A stretch of DNA of 64,000 bases from Rhabdaerophilum calidifontis (GTDB taxonomy: Bacteria; Pseudomonadota; Alphaproteobacteria; Rhizobiales; Beijerinckiaceae). Shown here in pieces: positions 12,073-22,951 of the stretch (the stretch's first letter is position 1; the number at the start of each line of letters is the position of its first letter). Both the position numbers and the translations under genes were made by a program. The stretch spans positions 186,001 to 250,000 of the forward strand of contig NZ_VTRS01000003.1 of assembly GCF_008641065.1 (NCBI RefSeq). Reading direction: 5' to 3'. A model generated the notes under the pieces. The model was not told where the DNA came from. It worked only from the letters and a program-made list of their open reading frames with translations, and did no database searches.

Positions 12073-13316
12073 GCGCGGCGGCGCCTGCAGGGCTGCTGCC
12101 GGTGGCCGAGGCGCTGGCGCGGATCCTCGCGGGCGCCCGCCCCGGCGCGGTCGAGCAGGTGCCGGTCGAGATGGCCGATGGCCGTGTGCTCGCGGCCGAC
12201 CTGGCCGCGCGCCGCACCCAGCCGCCGGCGGATCTTTCGGCCATGGACGGGTTCGCGCTCCGGGCCGCCGACACCGACCCGCCCGGCCGGGCGCTGCGGG
12301 TCATCGGCGAGAGCGCGGCCGGTCATGCCTTCGCCGGCACGCTGGGCCCCGGCGAGGCGGTGCGGATCTATACAGGGGCGATCCTCCCCGCCGGTGCCGA
12401 TGCGGTGCTGATGCAGGAACAGGCCAAAACGGTAACGGATGACACCGGCAGCGAAAGCGTGCGGAGCACGATTCCCCTCGCATCCGGCGCGTTCATCCGC
12501 CGGCGCGGCCGCGATTTCTCCGCCGGCACGGTGCATCTACGCGCCGGAACCCGGCTCGATCCCGGCCGGATCGCGCTCGCCGGCGCGATGGACCATGCCG
12601 AGATCCCGGTCTTCCGGCGCCCGCGCATCGCCATTCTCGCGACCGGCGACGAACTCGTCCGACCCGGCGCCGGCGGACCGGAGGGCACGATCGTGGCAAG
12701 CAACGGTTTCGCGATCGCGGCCATGGCGCGCCGGGCGGGCGCGGAAATCCTCGATCTCGGGATCGTGCCGGACAGGCGGGCGGCGATCACCGCCGGTTTC
12801 GACCGTGCCGGCGCCTGGCCGGCGGATGCGCTGGTGACGATCGGCGGCGCTTCCGTCGGCAGGCACGATCTCGTCCGCCATGTCGCGGCGGAATGCGGCG
12901 CCCGGCTCGATTTCTTCCGCATCGCCATGCGCCCCGGCAAGCCGCTGAATTTCGGAACCCTCGGCCCAATGCTGCTTCTCGGCCTGCCCGGCAATCCGGT
13001 TTCGGCACTGGTCTGCGCGCATCTGTTCCTGATGCCGCTCATCGCGGCGCTGCAGGGCGATGCAGCGGCCGGCGCCCCGGCGGAGGAGCCGGCGATCCTC
13101 GGCGCGCCCCTCCCCGCCAACGATCTGCGTGCCGATTACCTGCGCGCGCGGCTCGCGCGCGACGCCGCGGGCCGCCTCGTCGCCACCCCGGCGGCGGACC
13201 AGGATTCCTCGCTGCTGACGGTCTATGCCGAGGCGGAGGCGCTCATCCTGCGCGCGCCGGGCGCCCCGGCCGCGGCCGGCGGCGACCCCTGCCGGATCCT
13301 GCGCCTCGCCCGGTAG
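12069..13316 (+). CDS. moeA: Molybdopterin molybdenumtransferase
   Basis: Inserts the metal into adenylylated molybdopterin. The GTG start overlaps the moaC stop (GTGA), giving 415 residues. Motifs: SAMDGFAL (about 57-64), [28 protein letters not shown], and ASVGRHD with the substrate-binding [11 protein letters not shown] segment around residues 119-140 is slightly longer than in E. coli MoeA. The formate dehydrogenase at 30-35 kb is one likely consumer of the cofactor. Confidence 0.95.
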   Translation: MSAAAPAGLLPVAEALARILAGARPGAVEQVPVEMADGRVLAADLAARRTQPPADLSAMDGFALRAADTDPPGRALRVIGESAAGHAFAGTLGPGEAVRIYTGAILPAGADAVLMQEQAKTVTDDTGSESVRSTIPLASGAFIRRRGRDFSAGTVHLRAGTRLDPGRIALAGAMDHAEIPVFRRPRIAILATGDELVRPGAGGPEGTIVASNGFAIAAMARRAGAEILDLGIVPDRRAAITAGFDRAGAWPADALVTIGGASVGRHDLVRHVAAECGARLDFFRIAMRPGKPLNFGTLGPMLLLGLPGNPVSALVCAHLFLMPLIAALQGDAAAGAPAEEPAILGAPLPANDLRADYLRARLARDAAGRLVATPAADQDSSLLTVYAEAEALILRAPGAPAAAGGDPCRILRLAR

Positions 13317-13355
13317 CAGCGCCGGATCCGGAAAACCGCCGACCCGATTGATTAC

Positions 13356-13370
13356 GAACACTTGCGGAAC
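13356..13370 (+). promoter_or_regulatory. SOS box (LexA operator), perfect GAAC-N7-GAAC
   Basis: GAACACTTGCGGAAC matches the alphaproteobacterial LexA operator exactly (reverse complement of GTTC-N7-GTTC), 72 bases upstream of the lexA ATG. It overlaps a possible -35 (TTGCGG, 13362-13367) of a weak promoter whose -10 could be TAAAGA at 13386-13391. This suggests LexA autorepression. Confidence 0.8.
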
Positions 13371-13392
13371 ACCCATCGAACATGGTAAAGAT

Positions 13393-13407
13393 GTTCCATG
13401 TTTGTTT
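13393..13407 (+). promoter_or_regulatory. Second, imperfect SOS box before lexA
   Basis: GTTCCATGTTTGTTT is one base from GTTC-N7-GTTC and lies 23 bases downstream of the perfect box, near the expected transcription start. It could be a second, weaker LexA site. Confidence 0.45.
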
Positions 13408-13441
13408 AGCCGATTCCCCGTCCGGGGGCGCTGGGGGTGTC

Positions 13442-14143
13442 ATGCTCACGCGGAAGCAGATCGAATTGCTGCGCTTCATCCATGAGCGCCTGCAGGAGAA
13501 TGGCGTGCCCCCCTCCTTCGACGAGATGAAGGATGCGCTCGATCTGCGGTCGAAATCCGGCATCCACCGGCTGATCCTGGCGCTGGAGGAGCGCGGCTTC
13601 ATCCGCCGTCTGCCCAACCGCGCCCGCGCGATCGAGGTCATCCGCCTGCCGGACGCGCATGTGCCGCGGCCCGGCCGGCAGCGCTTCTCGCCGAGCGTGA
13701 TCGAGGGCGATCTCGGCCGCGTCCGGTCCGCGCCGGCGGCGCCGGCCGAGGATACGCCGCGCGGCGTCGCCATTCCCGTCATGGGCCGCATCGCGGCCGG
13801 CACGCCGATCTCGGCGATCCAGAACCGCAGCCACACGGTGGATATCTCGCCGGATTTCCTCAGCCACGGCGAGCATTACGCCCTCGAGGTGCGCGGCGAT
13901 TCGATGATCGAGGCCGGCATTTTCGACGGCGATCTCGTCGTGATCCGCAAGCAGGAAAGCGCCGATACCGGCGACATCGTCGTCGCGCTGATCGACGACG
14001 AAGAGGCCACATTGAAGCGGCTGCGCCGGCGTGGCGCCTCGATCGCGCTCGAAGCCGCCAATCCGAATTACGAGACGCGGATCTTCGGGCCCGACCGGGT
14101 GCGTGTCCAGGGCAAGCTCGTCAGCCTGATCCGGCGCTACTGA
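13442..14143 (+). CDS. lexA: LexA repressor
   Basis: Represses the SOS regulon and self-cleaves on RecA filaments. 233 residues from the start [15 protein letters not shown], the family N-terminus; an in-frame ATG 60 bases upstream lies inside the operator region and is not used here. Winged helix at about 1-65 ([21 protein letters not shown]). The cleavage site is Ala-Gly in GRIAAGTP (about 113-120). The catalytic Ser lies in [10 protein letters not shown] and the Lys in EATLKRL. Two LexA-type operators precede it. Its 3' end overlaps comEC by 7 bases, tail to tail. Confidence 0.97.
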   Translation: MLTRKQIELLRFIHERLQENGVPPSFDEMKDALDLRSKSGIHRLILALEERGFIRRLPNRARAIEVIRLPDAHVPRPGRQRFSPSVIEGDLGRVRSAPAAPAEDTPRGVAIPVMGRIAAGTPISAIQNRSHTVDISPDFLSHGEHYALEVRGDSMIEAGIFDGDLVVIRKQESADTGDIVVALIDDEEATLKRLRRRGASIALEAANPNYETRIFGPDRVRVQGKLVSLIRRY

Positions 14144-16350
14144 TTCGGCGCCGGCCGGGGCCGCCACGGCCGGTCGATCGCGGGGTCGCGCGCCCTCTCG
14201 AGCCGCCAGCCGCCATCGGGGGCAAACCATGCGCGCGTCGCGCCGTGGCGCCGGAAATGCGCCGCGTCGAGCACCCGCCCGCCGGCACAATCCGGCGGCG
14301 CGGCGAGCGGCGTGATCGCGAAATCCGCGCGCCGGCAATCCTCCCGCAGCGCATCCGGGCGGGTAACGAGCGCGAGGCGTCGACCGTCCGCGAGACGGCC
14401 GACACAGCCGGCGGAATCGCAGGCGACGCCCTGCCGCAGCGTCGGATCGTCCGGGGCGCGGTTGTCGCCGAGGGCGGGAAGCCATTGCTGGAGGATGAAG
14501 CGGTTCGGCGCGCCGGCGGCGATGAGACGATAGCGGCCATCCGCGCCGCGCAGGAGCGCAAGCCGGCCGCTGGCATCGACGACGAGATCCGGCAACGCCG
14601 GCGGCGCCGCCGAGACCCCCGCCAGCGCGAGGCAGGCCAGCGCCGCGAGGCGGAGGCGGCTGCGCAGCGCGACGAACAGCACCAGCCCGACCACGAGCCA
14701 GAAGAACATCCCGCCGCGCATGCCGGGCCAGGCGAGGCTCGCCTGCTCGAAGGCCGCGACGAACTCCGCCACTGCGAGAACGCCCTCGATCCCGATGCCC
14801 ATCACCTGCCAGACGAAGCGGTCGAGCCCGAACGGCACCAGAAGCGTGCCGGCCATGGCCGCCGGCATCACGACGAGCGAGACGAGCGGCAGCGCCAGCA
14901 TGTTGCCGATCAGCCCATAAGGGTTGATCCGGCTGAAATGAAACGCGGCGAAGGGCGCCGTTGCGAACGTCGCGACAAGGGTGGTCGCGGCGATGCCGAG
15001 CAGGCCGAGCCCAAGCCGGCGCGCGAACCCCGCGAGAAGCCCCGCAGGCGCCGCCCGCGCCGAGCCCGGCCGGCCGGCCTGCCAGTCGCGCCAGATCTGG
15101 TTTGCGGCGATCAGGCTCGCCACGGCCGCGAACGACATCTGGAAGCTCGGCCCCGTCAGGCTCTCCGGTTCGCGCGCCAGCACGATCAGCGCCGCGATCG
15201 CGACATTGCGCATGGCGAGCGCCGGCCTGTCGGCGAGGATCGCCCCCAGCATCACCAGCGTCATGATCAACGCGCGCTCGGTCGCGACCTCGGCGCCGGA
15301 GAAGAGGCAATAGCCCGACGCCCCCGCCATGGCGGCGAGGGCGGCGTATTTCTTGATCGGGTGGCGGAGCGCGATGCCGGGAACGAGCGCGAGCCCGGCC
15401 CGCACCGACCAGAACACCAGCCCCGCCGCCAGCACCATGTGCAGCCCCGAGATCGAGACGATGTGATAAAGACCGGCGGCGCGCAGGTTCTCGTTGGTCT
15501 CGCTGCCGATCAGGCCGCGCTTGCCCGTGATCAGCGCCGCCGCCAGCGCTCCCGCCTCGCCGCCGATCGCGCGGGCGATGCGCGCCGTCAGCGCGTTGCG
15601 GGCGCGGTCGATGGCCGCGATGAGCCGGAGATCCCATGGCGCGGCCATGGGCGGCGCCTCCTGCCGCACCGGGCCGATCGCGAATCCGACCCCGCCGACG
15701 CCGCGGAAGAAGAATTCACGCCGCACATCATAGCCGCCGGGCAGTGCCGGCTCGGCCGGCGGGGCAAGCCGCGCGCGCAGGACGACGAAATCCCCCGCCG
15801 CTGCGCCCGCCGATCCCGGCGCGCCGATCCGGAGCCGATGCGGCAGGCGGGCGGCCTCCAGACCCTCGATCGCCGCCGGCCGCATGGTCAGCCGCTGTCG
15901 CCCCGCTCCGGGCTCGACCGTCTCGACGAAACCGCGGATCTCGGCGATGCGTTCGCGTTCGAGCATCGGCGCCGCGACGGAGGCGGTGCGGATGGCGGCC
16001 GCCGTGAAGCCGAGGACCGCAGCGAGCGCGGCGATCAGCAGCGCCCGCGCTGCGCCTTCCGCCCGCCGGGCGAAACCGAAAAGCACGAGCGCCAGTGCCG
16101 GCCCGGCCCAGAGGCGCGGCTCGTCGGCCGCGGCGAAATAGCCGAGGATCCCGAGCCCGAAGGCAACCGGCAGCCACAGGAACGGCGTGCGATGCGCACT
16201 CTCGCGCGCCAATGCCGCCGTCAGCGCCGCCCGCCACGCGGCCGAATCGAAGCCCGCGCGGAAGCCTGCGCCCGGCCGCACCCCGAAACCGGCCGATCCG
16301 ACACGGCCTCCGTCGTTCACGGCTGCGCCTGCGCTTCCCTGGCCGCGCAT
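14137..16350 (-). CDS. comEC: ComEC/Rec2-family DNA uptake channel
   Basis: Multi-pass membrane protein of 737 residues resembling the inner-membrane channel for single-stranded DNA in natural transformation. An N-terminal DUF4131-like soluble domain with hydrophobic flanks is followed by the Competence domain (about residues 230-520), which contains [23 protein letters not shown] being the hallmark, and [12 protein letters not shown]. The C-terminal region (about 590-737) lacks the HxHxDH motif of the beta-lactamase-like domain found in Gram-positive ComEC. No other competence genes are in the window. The first ATG is used; the first 40 residues are Gly/Ala-rich and the true start could be further in. 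Confidence 0.88.
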   Translation of the reverse strand: MRGQGSAGAAVNDGGRVGSAGFGVRPGAGFRAGFDSAAWRAALTAALARESAHRTPFLWLPVAFGLGILGYFAAADEPRLWAGPALALVLFGFARRAEGAARALLIAALAAVLGFTAAAIRTASVAAPMLERERIAEIRGFVETVEPGAGRQRLTMRPAAIEGLEAARLPHRLRIGAPGSAGAAAGDFVVLRARLAPPAEPALPGGYDVRREFFFRGVGGVGFAIGPVRQEAPPMAAPWDLRLIAAIDRARNALTARIARAIGGEAGALAAALITGKRGLIGSETNENLRAAGLYHIVSISGLHMVLAAGLVFWSVRAGLALVPGIALRHPIKKYAALAAMAGASGYCLFSGAEVATERALIMTLVMLGAILADRPALAMRNVAIAALIVLAREPESLTGPSFQMSFAAVASLIAANQIWRDWQAGRPGSARAAPAGLLAGFARRLGLGLLGIAATTLVATFATAPFAAFHFSRINPYGLIGNMLALPLVSLVVMPAAMAGTLLVPFGLDRFVWQVMGIGIEGVLAVAEFVAAFEQASLAWPGMRGGMFFWLVVGLVLFVALRSRLRLAALACLALAGVSAAPPALPDLVVDASGRLALLRGADGRYRLIAAGAPNRFILQQWLPALGDNRAPDDPTLRQGVACDSAGCVGRLADGRRLALVTRPDALREDCRRADFAITPLAAPPDCAGGRVLDAAHFRRHGATRAWFAPDGGWRLERARDPAIDRPWRPRPAPNQ

Positions 16351-16445
16351 AATCTGCTTCCCGTCCGCTTCCCGGCCATGCTAGAGCGCGCTCCCATTGG
16401 CCGCAACGCGGTCCCCTGCCCTTTTCCCACCCGAGCGACAGCCCG

Positions 16446-17879
16446 ATGCCCGACGCGATCGTCACGCGCTTTGCCCCCTCGCCCACCGGCTTCCTGCATA
16501 TCGGGGGGGCGCGCACCGCCCTGTTCAACTGGCTCTATGCCCGCCGGCATGGCGGCAAGATGCTGCTGCGCATCGAGGATACGGATCGCGAACGCTCGAC
16601 CGAGGCGGCGATCGGCGCGATCCTCGACGGGCTGACATGGCTCGGCCTCGATTGGGACGGCGACGCGATCTACCAGTTCGCGCGCGCCGACCGGCACCGC
16701 GCCGTGGCCGAGGCGATGCTGGCCGGCGGCCGCGCCTACAAATGCTACGCGACGCCCGAGGAACTCGACGCGATGCGCGAGCAGGCGAAGGCCGAGGGCA
16801 GGCCGATGCGCTATGACGGGCGCTGGCGCGACCGCACGGATGCGGAGCGCGCGGCGGCCGAAGCGCGCGGGCTCAGGCCGGTCATCCGCCTGCGCGCGCC
16901 ACTCGCGGGCGAGACGATCGTCGAGGATCTCGTGCAGGGCCGCGTGAGCTGGTCGAACGACAATCTCGACGATCTCGTGCTGCTGCGCTCCGACGGCACC
17001 CCCACCTACATGCTGGCCGTGGTGGTGGATGATCACGACATGGGCGTGACGCATGTGATCCGCGGCGACGATCACCTCACCAACGCCGCCCGCCAGACGC
17101 AGATCTACGAGGCGATGGGCTGGAAGGTGCCGGCCATGGCGCATATTCCGATGATTCTCGGGCCGGACGGCGCCAAGCTCTCGAAGCGCCACGGCGCGCT
17201 CGGCATCGAGGCCTACCGCGCGATGGGCTACCTGCCGGTGGCGTTGCGCAACTACCTCGTCCGGCTCGGCTGGAGCCATGGCGACCAGGAAATCTTCTCG
17301 ACCGAGGAGATGATTGCGGCCTTCGACCTCAGGAATGTCGGACGCTCGCCCGCGCGGTTCGATTTCGCCAAGCTCGAGAATCTCAACGGCCATTACATGC
17401 GCCAGGCGGCGGATGCCGATCTCCTCGCGGCGATTGCGCCGGTGCTGCCGCATGTCGAGGGCGGCGAGCGCATCGCCGGCATGCTCGACGACAGCATGCG
17501 CGCCAAATGGCTCCAGGCGATGCCGGGGCTCAAGGAACGGGCGAAGACGCTGGTCGAGCTGATCGACGGCGCGCGCTTCCTGTTCGCCGAGCGCCCGCTC
17601 GTGCCGGATGCGAAGGCCGCCGAGATCCTCGACAAGGGCGGCCGCGCGGTGCTCAAGGCGCTGCTGCCACGGCTCGAGGCGCTGGCCGATTGGGATCTCG
17701 CCACCCTGGAGGCCACCATCCGTGCCGAGGCCGAGGCGACCGGGCAGAAGCTCGGCGCCCTCGCCCAGCCGCTGCGCGCGGCGCTGACCGGCCGGGCGAC
17801 CTCGCCAGGGATCTTCGACGTCTTCGTCGTGCTCGGGCGCGCGGAAAGCCTCGCCCGGCTGCGCGATCAGGCGCGCTGA
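16446..17879 (+). CDS. gltX: Glutamate--tRNA ligase
   Basis: Charges tRNA-Glu with glutamate. 477 residues. Class I signatures: the HIGH-type motif in [19 protein letters not shown] at the N-terminus and the KMSKS-type motif as KLSKRHG (about 245-251). The C-terminal third is the helical anticodon-binding region. Whether it also mischarges tRNA-Gln for an amidotransferase cannot be told from the sequence. It is divergent from comEC across 95 bases. Confidence 0.96.
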   Translation: MPDAIVTRFAPSPTGFLHIGGARTALFNWLYARRHGGKMLLRIEDTDRERSTEAAIGAILDGLTWLGLDWDGDAIYQFARADRHRAVAEAMLAGGRAYKCYATPEELDAMREQAKAEGRPMRYDGRWRDRTDAERAAAEARGLRPVIRLRAPLAGETIVEDLVQGRVSWSNDNLDDLVLLRSDGTPTYMLAVVVDDHDMGVTHVIRGDDHLTNAARQTQIYEAMGWKVPAMAHIPMILGPDGAKLSKRHGALGIEAYRAMGYLPVALRNYLVRLGWSHGDQEIFSTEEMIAAFDLRNVGRSPARFDFAKLENLNGHYMRQAADADLLAAIAPVLPHVEGGERIAGMLDDSMRAKWLQAMPGLKERAKTLVELIDGARFLFAERPLVPDAKAAEILDKGGRAVLKALLPRLEALADWDLATLEATIRAEAEATGQKLGALAQPLRAALTGRATSPGIFDVFVVLGRAESLARLRDQAR

Positions 17880-18047
17880 TTCGCGCCCGCGCATATTCGC
17901 CGGAAGGCCGGCTTGAACCTGAACGCTTGTTAAGCTACGGCTCACTGCGACCAGCTTCGCCGCAGCGCGAAAACGCTGCCGGCGCCGCTCTCCGGGCCTG
18001 CGTGATCGGGGCGTCCGCATGCCCATAACGCCATGAGGAGACCCGCC

Positions 18048-19340
18048 ATGACCGCACATTCGACCAGTCTCAAGATCGGCGACAAGGTCGTCGATCTGCC
18101 GGTCAAGGAAGGCTCGATCGGCCCCGCCGTCGTCGATATCGGCAAGCTCTATGCCCAGACGGGCATGTTCACCTACGATCCCGGCTTCACCTCGACCGCC
18201 GCGTGCGAATCGAAGATCACCTATATCGACGGCGACGAGGGTGTGCTGCTCTATCGCGGCTATCCGATCGAGCAGCTTGCCGAGCACGGCGATTTCCTCG
18301 AAACCTGCTACCTGCTGCTCTACGGGGAACTGCCGACCCCGACCCAGAAGAGCGATTTCGACTACCGCGTCACGCGCCACACGATGGTGCACGAGCAGAT
18401 GATGCGGTTCTTCCAGGGCTTCCGCCGCGATGCGCATCCGATGGCGGTGATGGTGGCGTCGGTCGGCGCGCTTTCGGCCTTCTATCACGATTCGACCGAC
18501 ATCTCGGATCCGTATCAGCGCATGGTCGCCTCGATGCGGATGATCGCCAAGATGCCGACCTTGGCGGCAATGGCCTATAAATATTCGATCGGGCAACCCT
18601 TCGTCTATCCAAAGAATGACCTCGATTATACATCGAATTTCTTGCGGATGTGCTTTGCGGTTCCCTGCGAGGAATACAAGGTCAATCCGGTTCTCTCCCG
18701 CGCGCTGGATCGGATCTTCATCCTGCACGCCGATCACGAGCAGAACGCCTCGACCTCGACGGTGCGTCTCGCCGGCTCGTCGGGCGCCAATCCCTTCGCC
18801 TGCATCGCCGCCGGCATCGCCTGCCTCTGGGGCCCGGCGCATGGCGGCGCCAACGAGGCGGCGCTGCAGATGCTCCAGGAGATCGGCACCGTCGACCGCA
18901 TCCCGGAATACATCAAGCGCGCCAAGGACAAGAACGACCCGTTCCGCCTGATGGGCTTCGGACACCGCGTCTACAAGAACTACGATCCGCGCGCCAAGAT
19001 CATGCAGAAGACCTGCCACGAGGTGCTCGGCGAACTCGGCATCAAGGACGACCCGCTGCTTGATGTCGCGATGGAGCTTGAACGCATCGCGCTGAAGGAC
19101 GAGTATTTCGTCGAGAAGAAGCTCTATCCGAACATCGATTTCTACTCGGGCATCACGCTCAAGGCCATGGGCTTCCCCACCGACATGTTCACCGTGCTGT
19201 TCGCGCTCGCGCGCACGGTCGGCTGGATCGCGCAGTGGAAGGAAATGATCGAGGATCCGGGCCAGCGCATCGGCCGCCCGCGCCAGCTCTATACCGGCGA
19301 GACCCGCCGCGATTACACGCCGATGGCGCAGCGCAAGTAA
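18048..19340 (+). CDS. gltA: Citrate synthase (type II, hexameric class)
   Basis: Condenses acetyl-CoA and oxaloacetate to citrate, the entry to the TCA cycle. 430 residues. The N-terminal beta domain contains the segment [16 protein letters not shown]. Catalytic residues lie in [28 protein letters not shown] (His) and NIDFYSGI (Asp). GAGGAG at 18035-18040 is well placed for the ATG at 18048 and overlaps an upstream in-frame ATG at 18033, which is why the later start is preferred. A stable hairpin follows the stop. Confidence 0.97.
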   Translation: MTAHSTSLKIGDKVVDLPVKEGSIGPAVVDIGKLYAQTGMFTYDPGFTSTAACESKITYIDGDEGVLLYRGYPIEQLAEHGDFLETCYLLLYGELPTPTQKSDFDYRVTRHTMVHEQMMRFFQGFRRDAHPMAVMVASVGALSAFYHDSTDISDPYQRMVASMRMIAKMPTLAAMAYKYSIGQPFVYPKNDLDYTSNFLRMCFAVPCEEYKVNPVLSRALDRIFILHADHEQNASTSTVRLAGSSGANPFACIAAGIACLWGPAHGGANEAALQMLQEIGTVDRIPEYIKRAKDKNDPFRLMGFGHRVYKNYDPRAKIMQKTCHEVLGELGIKDDPLLDVAMELERIALKDEYFVEKKLYPNIDFYSGITLKAMGFPTDMFTVLFALARTVGWIAQWKEMIEDPGQRIGRPRQLYTGETRRDYTPMAQRK

Positions 19341-19374
19341 GCCGGCATCATCCAGATTGTTCCGGGTCAGAAAC

Positions 19375-19405
19375 GAAAGGGCGCCGAAGGGCGCCCTTTC
19401 TTGTT
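19375..19405 (+). terminator. Rho-independent terminator after gltA
   Basis: An 11-bp perfect stem GAAAGGGCGCC / GGCGCCCTTTC with loop GAAG, followed by TTGTT, 34 bases after the gltA stop. The A-rich 5' side means it could also act on transcripts from glmS. A second stem (GCACCCC / GGGGTGC, 19407-19428) follows directly. Confidence 0.75.
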
Positions 19406-19470
19406 GGCACCCCTCCTGGGTGGGGTGCAGCATTCTTTGAGGAGCGGCCCTGTCGGGCTGCGCCCGCGGC

Positions 19471-21297
19471 TCACTCTACCGTCACGCTCTTGGCGAGGTT
19501 GCGCGGCTGGTCCACATCCTTTCCCATGGTGACGGCGGTGTGGTAGGCGAGGAGCTGCACCGGCACCGCATAGGGAATGGCCGAGAAGGTCGGCGCCATG
19601 TCCGGCATCTCGATCTCGGCCATGGTGCCAATCGCCGCGGCCTCGCCGGTGCCCTTCGGGCCGATCAGCACGATCTCCCCGCCGCGCGCCGCCACCTCCT
19701 GGATGTTGGAGACGGTCTTCTCGAACCAGGGATCGCGCGGCGCCAGCACGATGACCGGCATGGTTTCGTCGATCAGCGCGATCGGCCCGTGCTTCAATTC
19801 CCCCGCCGCATAGCCCTCGGCGTGGATATAACTGATTTCCTTGAGCTTCAGCGCGCCTTCCATCGCAAGCGGATAGGAGGTGCCGCGCCCGAGATAGAGA
19901 ACGTCGCTCGCCTTGGCGAGATCGTGGCCCAGCGCCTCGATGCGCTCCTCGTGGCGCAGCGCCTCGGCGATCAGGCCCGGCACCGCCATCAGCTCGGTGA
20001 CGAGTTCGGCCTCGCGGGCGGCATCGATTACGCCGCGCGCGCGGCCGGCGGCGATGGCGAGGCTCGCGAGCACGGTCAGCTGGCAGGTAAACGCCTTGGT
20101 CGAGGCGACGCCGATCTCCGGTCCGGCAAGCGTCAGCGCCACCACGTCGCTCTCGCGCGCGATGGTCGAGGTCGGGACATTGACGACCGAAAGGATATGG
20201 TTGCCCTGCTCCCTGGCATAGCGGAGCGTGGCGAGCGTATCGGCGGTCTCGCCCGATTGCGAGATCACGATCATCGCCTCGCCCGGCGCGAGGGGCGCCT
20301 CGCGATAGCGGAACTCGCTGGCGATATCGATCTCGACCGGCAGCCGCGCGAGGCGCTCGAACCAGTATTTCGCGACCTGGCCGGCGAGGAAGGCCGTGCC
20401 GCAGGCCGAGATCGAGAGCCGAGAGAGCTTCGTCCAATCGAACGGCGTCTCGAAGGGCAAGGCCACCCGCCCGGCGGCCATGTCGACGTAATGCGCAAGC
20501 GTGCGGCCCACCACTTCCGGCTGCTCGTAGATCTCCTTGAGCATGAAATGGCGGTGATTGCCCTTGTCGACGAGGAAGGCACCGGCCTGGCTGCGCTGCG
20601 CCTTGCGCGCCACGCGCCGGCCGCTCTCGTCGAAGATGGTGGCGCCGGCGCGGGTGAGCACCACCCAATCGCCGTCCTCGAGATAGGTGATCATGTCGGT
20701 GAACGGCGCGAGCGCCAGCGCGTCCGACCCGAGATACATCTCGCCCTGCCCATGCCCCACCGCGAGCGGCGCGCCCCGCCGCGCGCCGATCAGGAGATCG
20801 GCCTCGCCCGCGAACACGAATCCGAGCGCGAAGGCACCATGGAGGCGCGGCAGCGCGGCGGCCACCGCCTCCTGCGGGCTCAGGCCCTTGTCCATGAGAT
20901 CGGTGACGAGATGTGCCACGACTTCCGTATCGGTCTGGGTGACGAAGACATGGCCCGCCGCCGCCAGTTCCGCGCGCAATTCGCGGAAATTCTCGATGAT
21001 GCCGTTATGGACCACCGCGAGCCGCGCGGTGGCGTGCGGATGGGCGTTGTTCTCGGTCGGGCGGCCATGCGTGGCCCAGCGCGTATGCCCGATTCCGGCA
21101 TGGCCCGCCGGCGGCGCCTCGCGCAGCCGTGCCTCGAGATTGCGGAGCTTGCCCTCGGCCCGCATGCGCGCAATGACGCCGTTCTCGATCGTCGCCACGC
21201 CGGCGGAATCGTAGCCGCGATATTCGAGCCGCTTCAGCGCCTCGACGATCTGGAACGCCACCGGCTCGTTGCCGAGAATGCCGACAATTCCGCACAT
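19471..21297 (-). CDS. glmS: Glutamine--fructose-6-phosphate aminotransferase (isomerizing)
   Basis: Makes glucosamine 6-phosphate from fructose 6-phosphate and glutamine, the first step towards UDP-GlcNAc for peptidoglycan and lipopolysaccharide. 608 residues. After Met removal the N-terminal nucleophile is Cys2 in MCGIVGILG, which fixes the start; the reading frame is open further upstream but that stretch is antisense-like shadow. Glutaminase half about 1-230, then two SIS domains (SACGTAFLAG and ISQSGETADTLATLR visible), ending in KSVTVE. glmU lies 137 bases upstream on the same strand. No glmS ribozyme is expected in this lineage. Confidence 0.97.
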   Translation of the reverse strand: MCGIVGILGNEPVAFQIVEALKRLEYRGYDSAGVATIENGVIARMRAEGKLRNLEARLREAPPAGHAGIGHTRWATHGRPTENNAHPHATARLAVVHNGIIENFRELRAELAAAGHVFVTQTDTEVVAHLVTDLMDKGLSPQEAVAAALPRLHGAFALGFVFAGEADLLIGARRGAPLAVGHGQGEMYLGSDALALAPFTDMITYLEDGDWVVLTRAGATIFDESGRRVARKAQRSQAGAFLVDKGNHRHFMLKEIYEQPEVVGRTLAHYVDMAAGRVALPFETPFDWTKLSRLSISACGTAFLAGQVAKYWFERLARLPVEIDIASEFRYREAPLAPGEAMIVISQSGETADTLATLRYAREQGNHILSVVNVPTSTIARESDVVALTLAGPEIGVASTKAFTCQLTVLASLAIAAGRARGVIDAAREAELVTELMAVPGLIAEALRHEERIEALGHDLAKASDVLYLGRGTSYPLAMEGALKLKEISYIHAEGYAAGELKHGPIALIDETMPVIVLAPRDPWFEKTVSNIQEVAARGGEIVLIGPKGTGEAAAIGTMAEIEMPDMAPTFSAIPYAVPVQLLAYHTAVTMGKDVDQPRNLAKSVTVE

Positions 21298-21434
21298 GCC
21301 AATGCCCCTTTCCGGTCCGTTTCGTGGCGTGATGCATGCCAGCCGGGCCGGATTGGCACAAATCACGTTGAAAAACCGTTTGTGAACAGGGCCCGTGCAA
21401 GCCCGGCGCCAGTTGTGCCGGAGGGAGGCGCGCC

Positions 21435-22814
21435 TCAGCCCCCTTTCGGTGTCCGCGCTTTCGTTTTCGCGGCATTTTCCGGCCGCGCGCGGAAGGTCAC
21501 GGCCCAGCCTGGCTTCACCGTCTGCCGGCCGCGCCCCAAGGCCAGCGCATCGGCCGGCACATCCTCGGTGATGACCGATCCGGAGCCGACGAAGGCCCCG
21601 GCGCCGATCGTCACCGGCGCGACCAGCGCCGAATTCGAGCCGATGAAGGCATGCGCGCCGATCTCGGTGCGGAACTTGTTGAAGCCGTCGTAATTGCAGG
21701 TGATCGTGCCGGCGCCGATATTGGCCTCGGCGCCGATCGTGGCATCGCCGAGATAGGTCAGGTGGCTGACCTTGGCGCCGGCGCCGAGATCGGCGTTCTT
21801 GATCTCGACGAAATTGCCGACCTTGGCGCCGGTGCCGAGATCCGCGCCCGGCCGCAGCCGCGCGAAGGGGCCGACCGAGGCGCCCTCCCCGACGATTGCG
21901 CCCTCGAGATGCGAGAAGGCGTGGATCACCGCGCCGGCGGCGATCCGCACGCCCGGCCCGATCACCACATGCGGCTCGATCACCGTGTCGCGGCCGATCT
22001 CGGTATCGAGGCTCAGGAACACGGTCTCCGGCGCGATCATCGTCACGCCGGCGCGCAGATGCGCCTCGCGCAGCCGGCGCTGGAGGATCGCCTCGCATGC
22101 GGCGAGCTGGACGCGGTCATTGACGCCCATCGCCTCCTCCTCCGGCGCGAGGACGACCTGCGCGCGATAGCCCCGCGCCCGCGCCAGCGCGACGCAATCG
22201 GTGAGGTAGAATTCGTTCTGGGCATTGTCGGGGCGAATTGCGTCGAGCAGCGCCAGCGCGACCTCGCCGTTGAGCGCCATCAGCCCGCCATTGCAGAGCC
22301 GTATCGTCCGCTCGGCCTCGCTCGCATCCTTGTGCTCGCGGATGGCGACCAGTTCGCCAAGCTCGGTCACGAGCCGGCCATAGCCGGCGGGATCGGCGGC
22401 CTCGAAACCCATCACCGCCACCGCGCAACCCGGCTCGGCGGCGGCGGCGGCAAGCGCACGCATGGTCTCGGGCCGGACGAGCGGCGTGTCCCCGAACAGG
22501 ACGAGCAGTGTGCCGCCACCAGCCGCGATCGCCGCCCGCGCCTGGAGCACCGCATGCGCCGTGCCGCGCCGCTCGCGCTGCTCGAAGATCGCCGTGCCCG
22601 GCGCCACGCGCCCGATCTCCGCCGCGACATCCGGGCGATCCGGGCCGATCACCGCCGCGAGATTGCTGAACCCGGCGGTCCCGGCGGCGCGAAGCGCATG
22701 TCCGACCAGGCTGAGCCCCGCGACCTGATGCAGCACCTTCGGCCGTGCCGAGCGCATGCGCGTGCCCTCGCCCGCCGCGAGCACGAGCGCGAGGGTCCGA
22801 TCGTTCCGTTCCAT
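21435..22814 (-). CDS. glmU: Bifunctional N-acetylglucosamine-1-phosphate uridyltransferase / glucosamine-1-phosphate acetyltransferase
   Basis: Makes UDP-GlcNAc from glucosamine 1-phosphate, acetyl-CoA and UTP. 459 residues. The uridyltransferase signature [17 protein letters not shown] (about residues 8-24) is followed by a left-handed beta-helix of hexapeptide repeats from about 250 on, with [20 protein letters not shown] near 380. GGAGG lies 9 bases before the ATG at 22814; a start at 22823 is also possible. It pairs with glmS downstream. It is divergent from the Kbp gene. Confidence 0.95.
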   Translation of the reverse strand: MERNDRTLALVLAAGEGTRMRSARPKVLHQVAGLSLVGHALRAAGTAGFSNLAAVIGPDRPDVAAEIGRVAPGTAIFEQRERRGTAHAVLQARAAIAAGGGTLLVLFGDTPLVRPETMRALAAAAAEPGCAVAVMGFEAADPAGYGRLVTELGELVAIREHKDASEAERTIRLCNGGLMALNGEVALALLDAIRPDNAQNEFYLTDCVALARARGYRAQVVLAPEEEAMGVNDRVQLAACEAILQRRLREAHLRAGVTMIAPETVFLSLDTEIGRDTVIEPHVVIGPGVRIAAGAVIHAFSHLEGAIVGEGASVGPFARLRPGADLGTGAKVGNFVEIKNADLGAGAKVSHLTYLGDATIGAEANIGAGTITCNYDGFNKFRTEIGAHAFIGSNSALVAPVTIGAGAFVGSGSVITEDVPADALALGRGRQTVKPGWAVTFRARPENAAKTKARTPKGG

Positions 22815-22878
22815 GCCAGCCATCCTCCGGCGAAAAGCGTGCCCTCGCGCGGGTGGCGCGAAAACCTCCGGCGCATAC

Positions 22879-22904
22879 CCCTTGTTTTGGCCATTTGCCA
22901 AGGG
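22879..22904. promoter_or_regulatory. Palindrome between glmU and the Kbp gene
   Basis: Nested inverted repeat in the divergent intergenic region: outer arms CCCTTG and CAAGGG, inner arms TTGGC and GCCAA around CATTT. It could be an operator serving either gene, but no regulator is indicated. Confidence 0.25.
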
Positions 22905-22951
22905 TTAACTCCCGGACGCGCCGGTTGAGGCGCGCAACGGGAGGTTGGACC

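Noticed and set aside
16317-19433. Open frame of 1038 codons on the minus strand opposite gltX and gltA
   Set aside because: Same GC-skew effect. gltX and gltA on the plus strand are certain and no domain is visible in the opposite frame.
21298-21434. Regulatory RNA or ribozyme before glmS
   Set aside because: No conserved glmS ribozyme core; such ribozymes belong mainly to Gram-positive bacteria.
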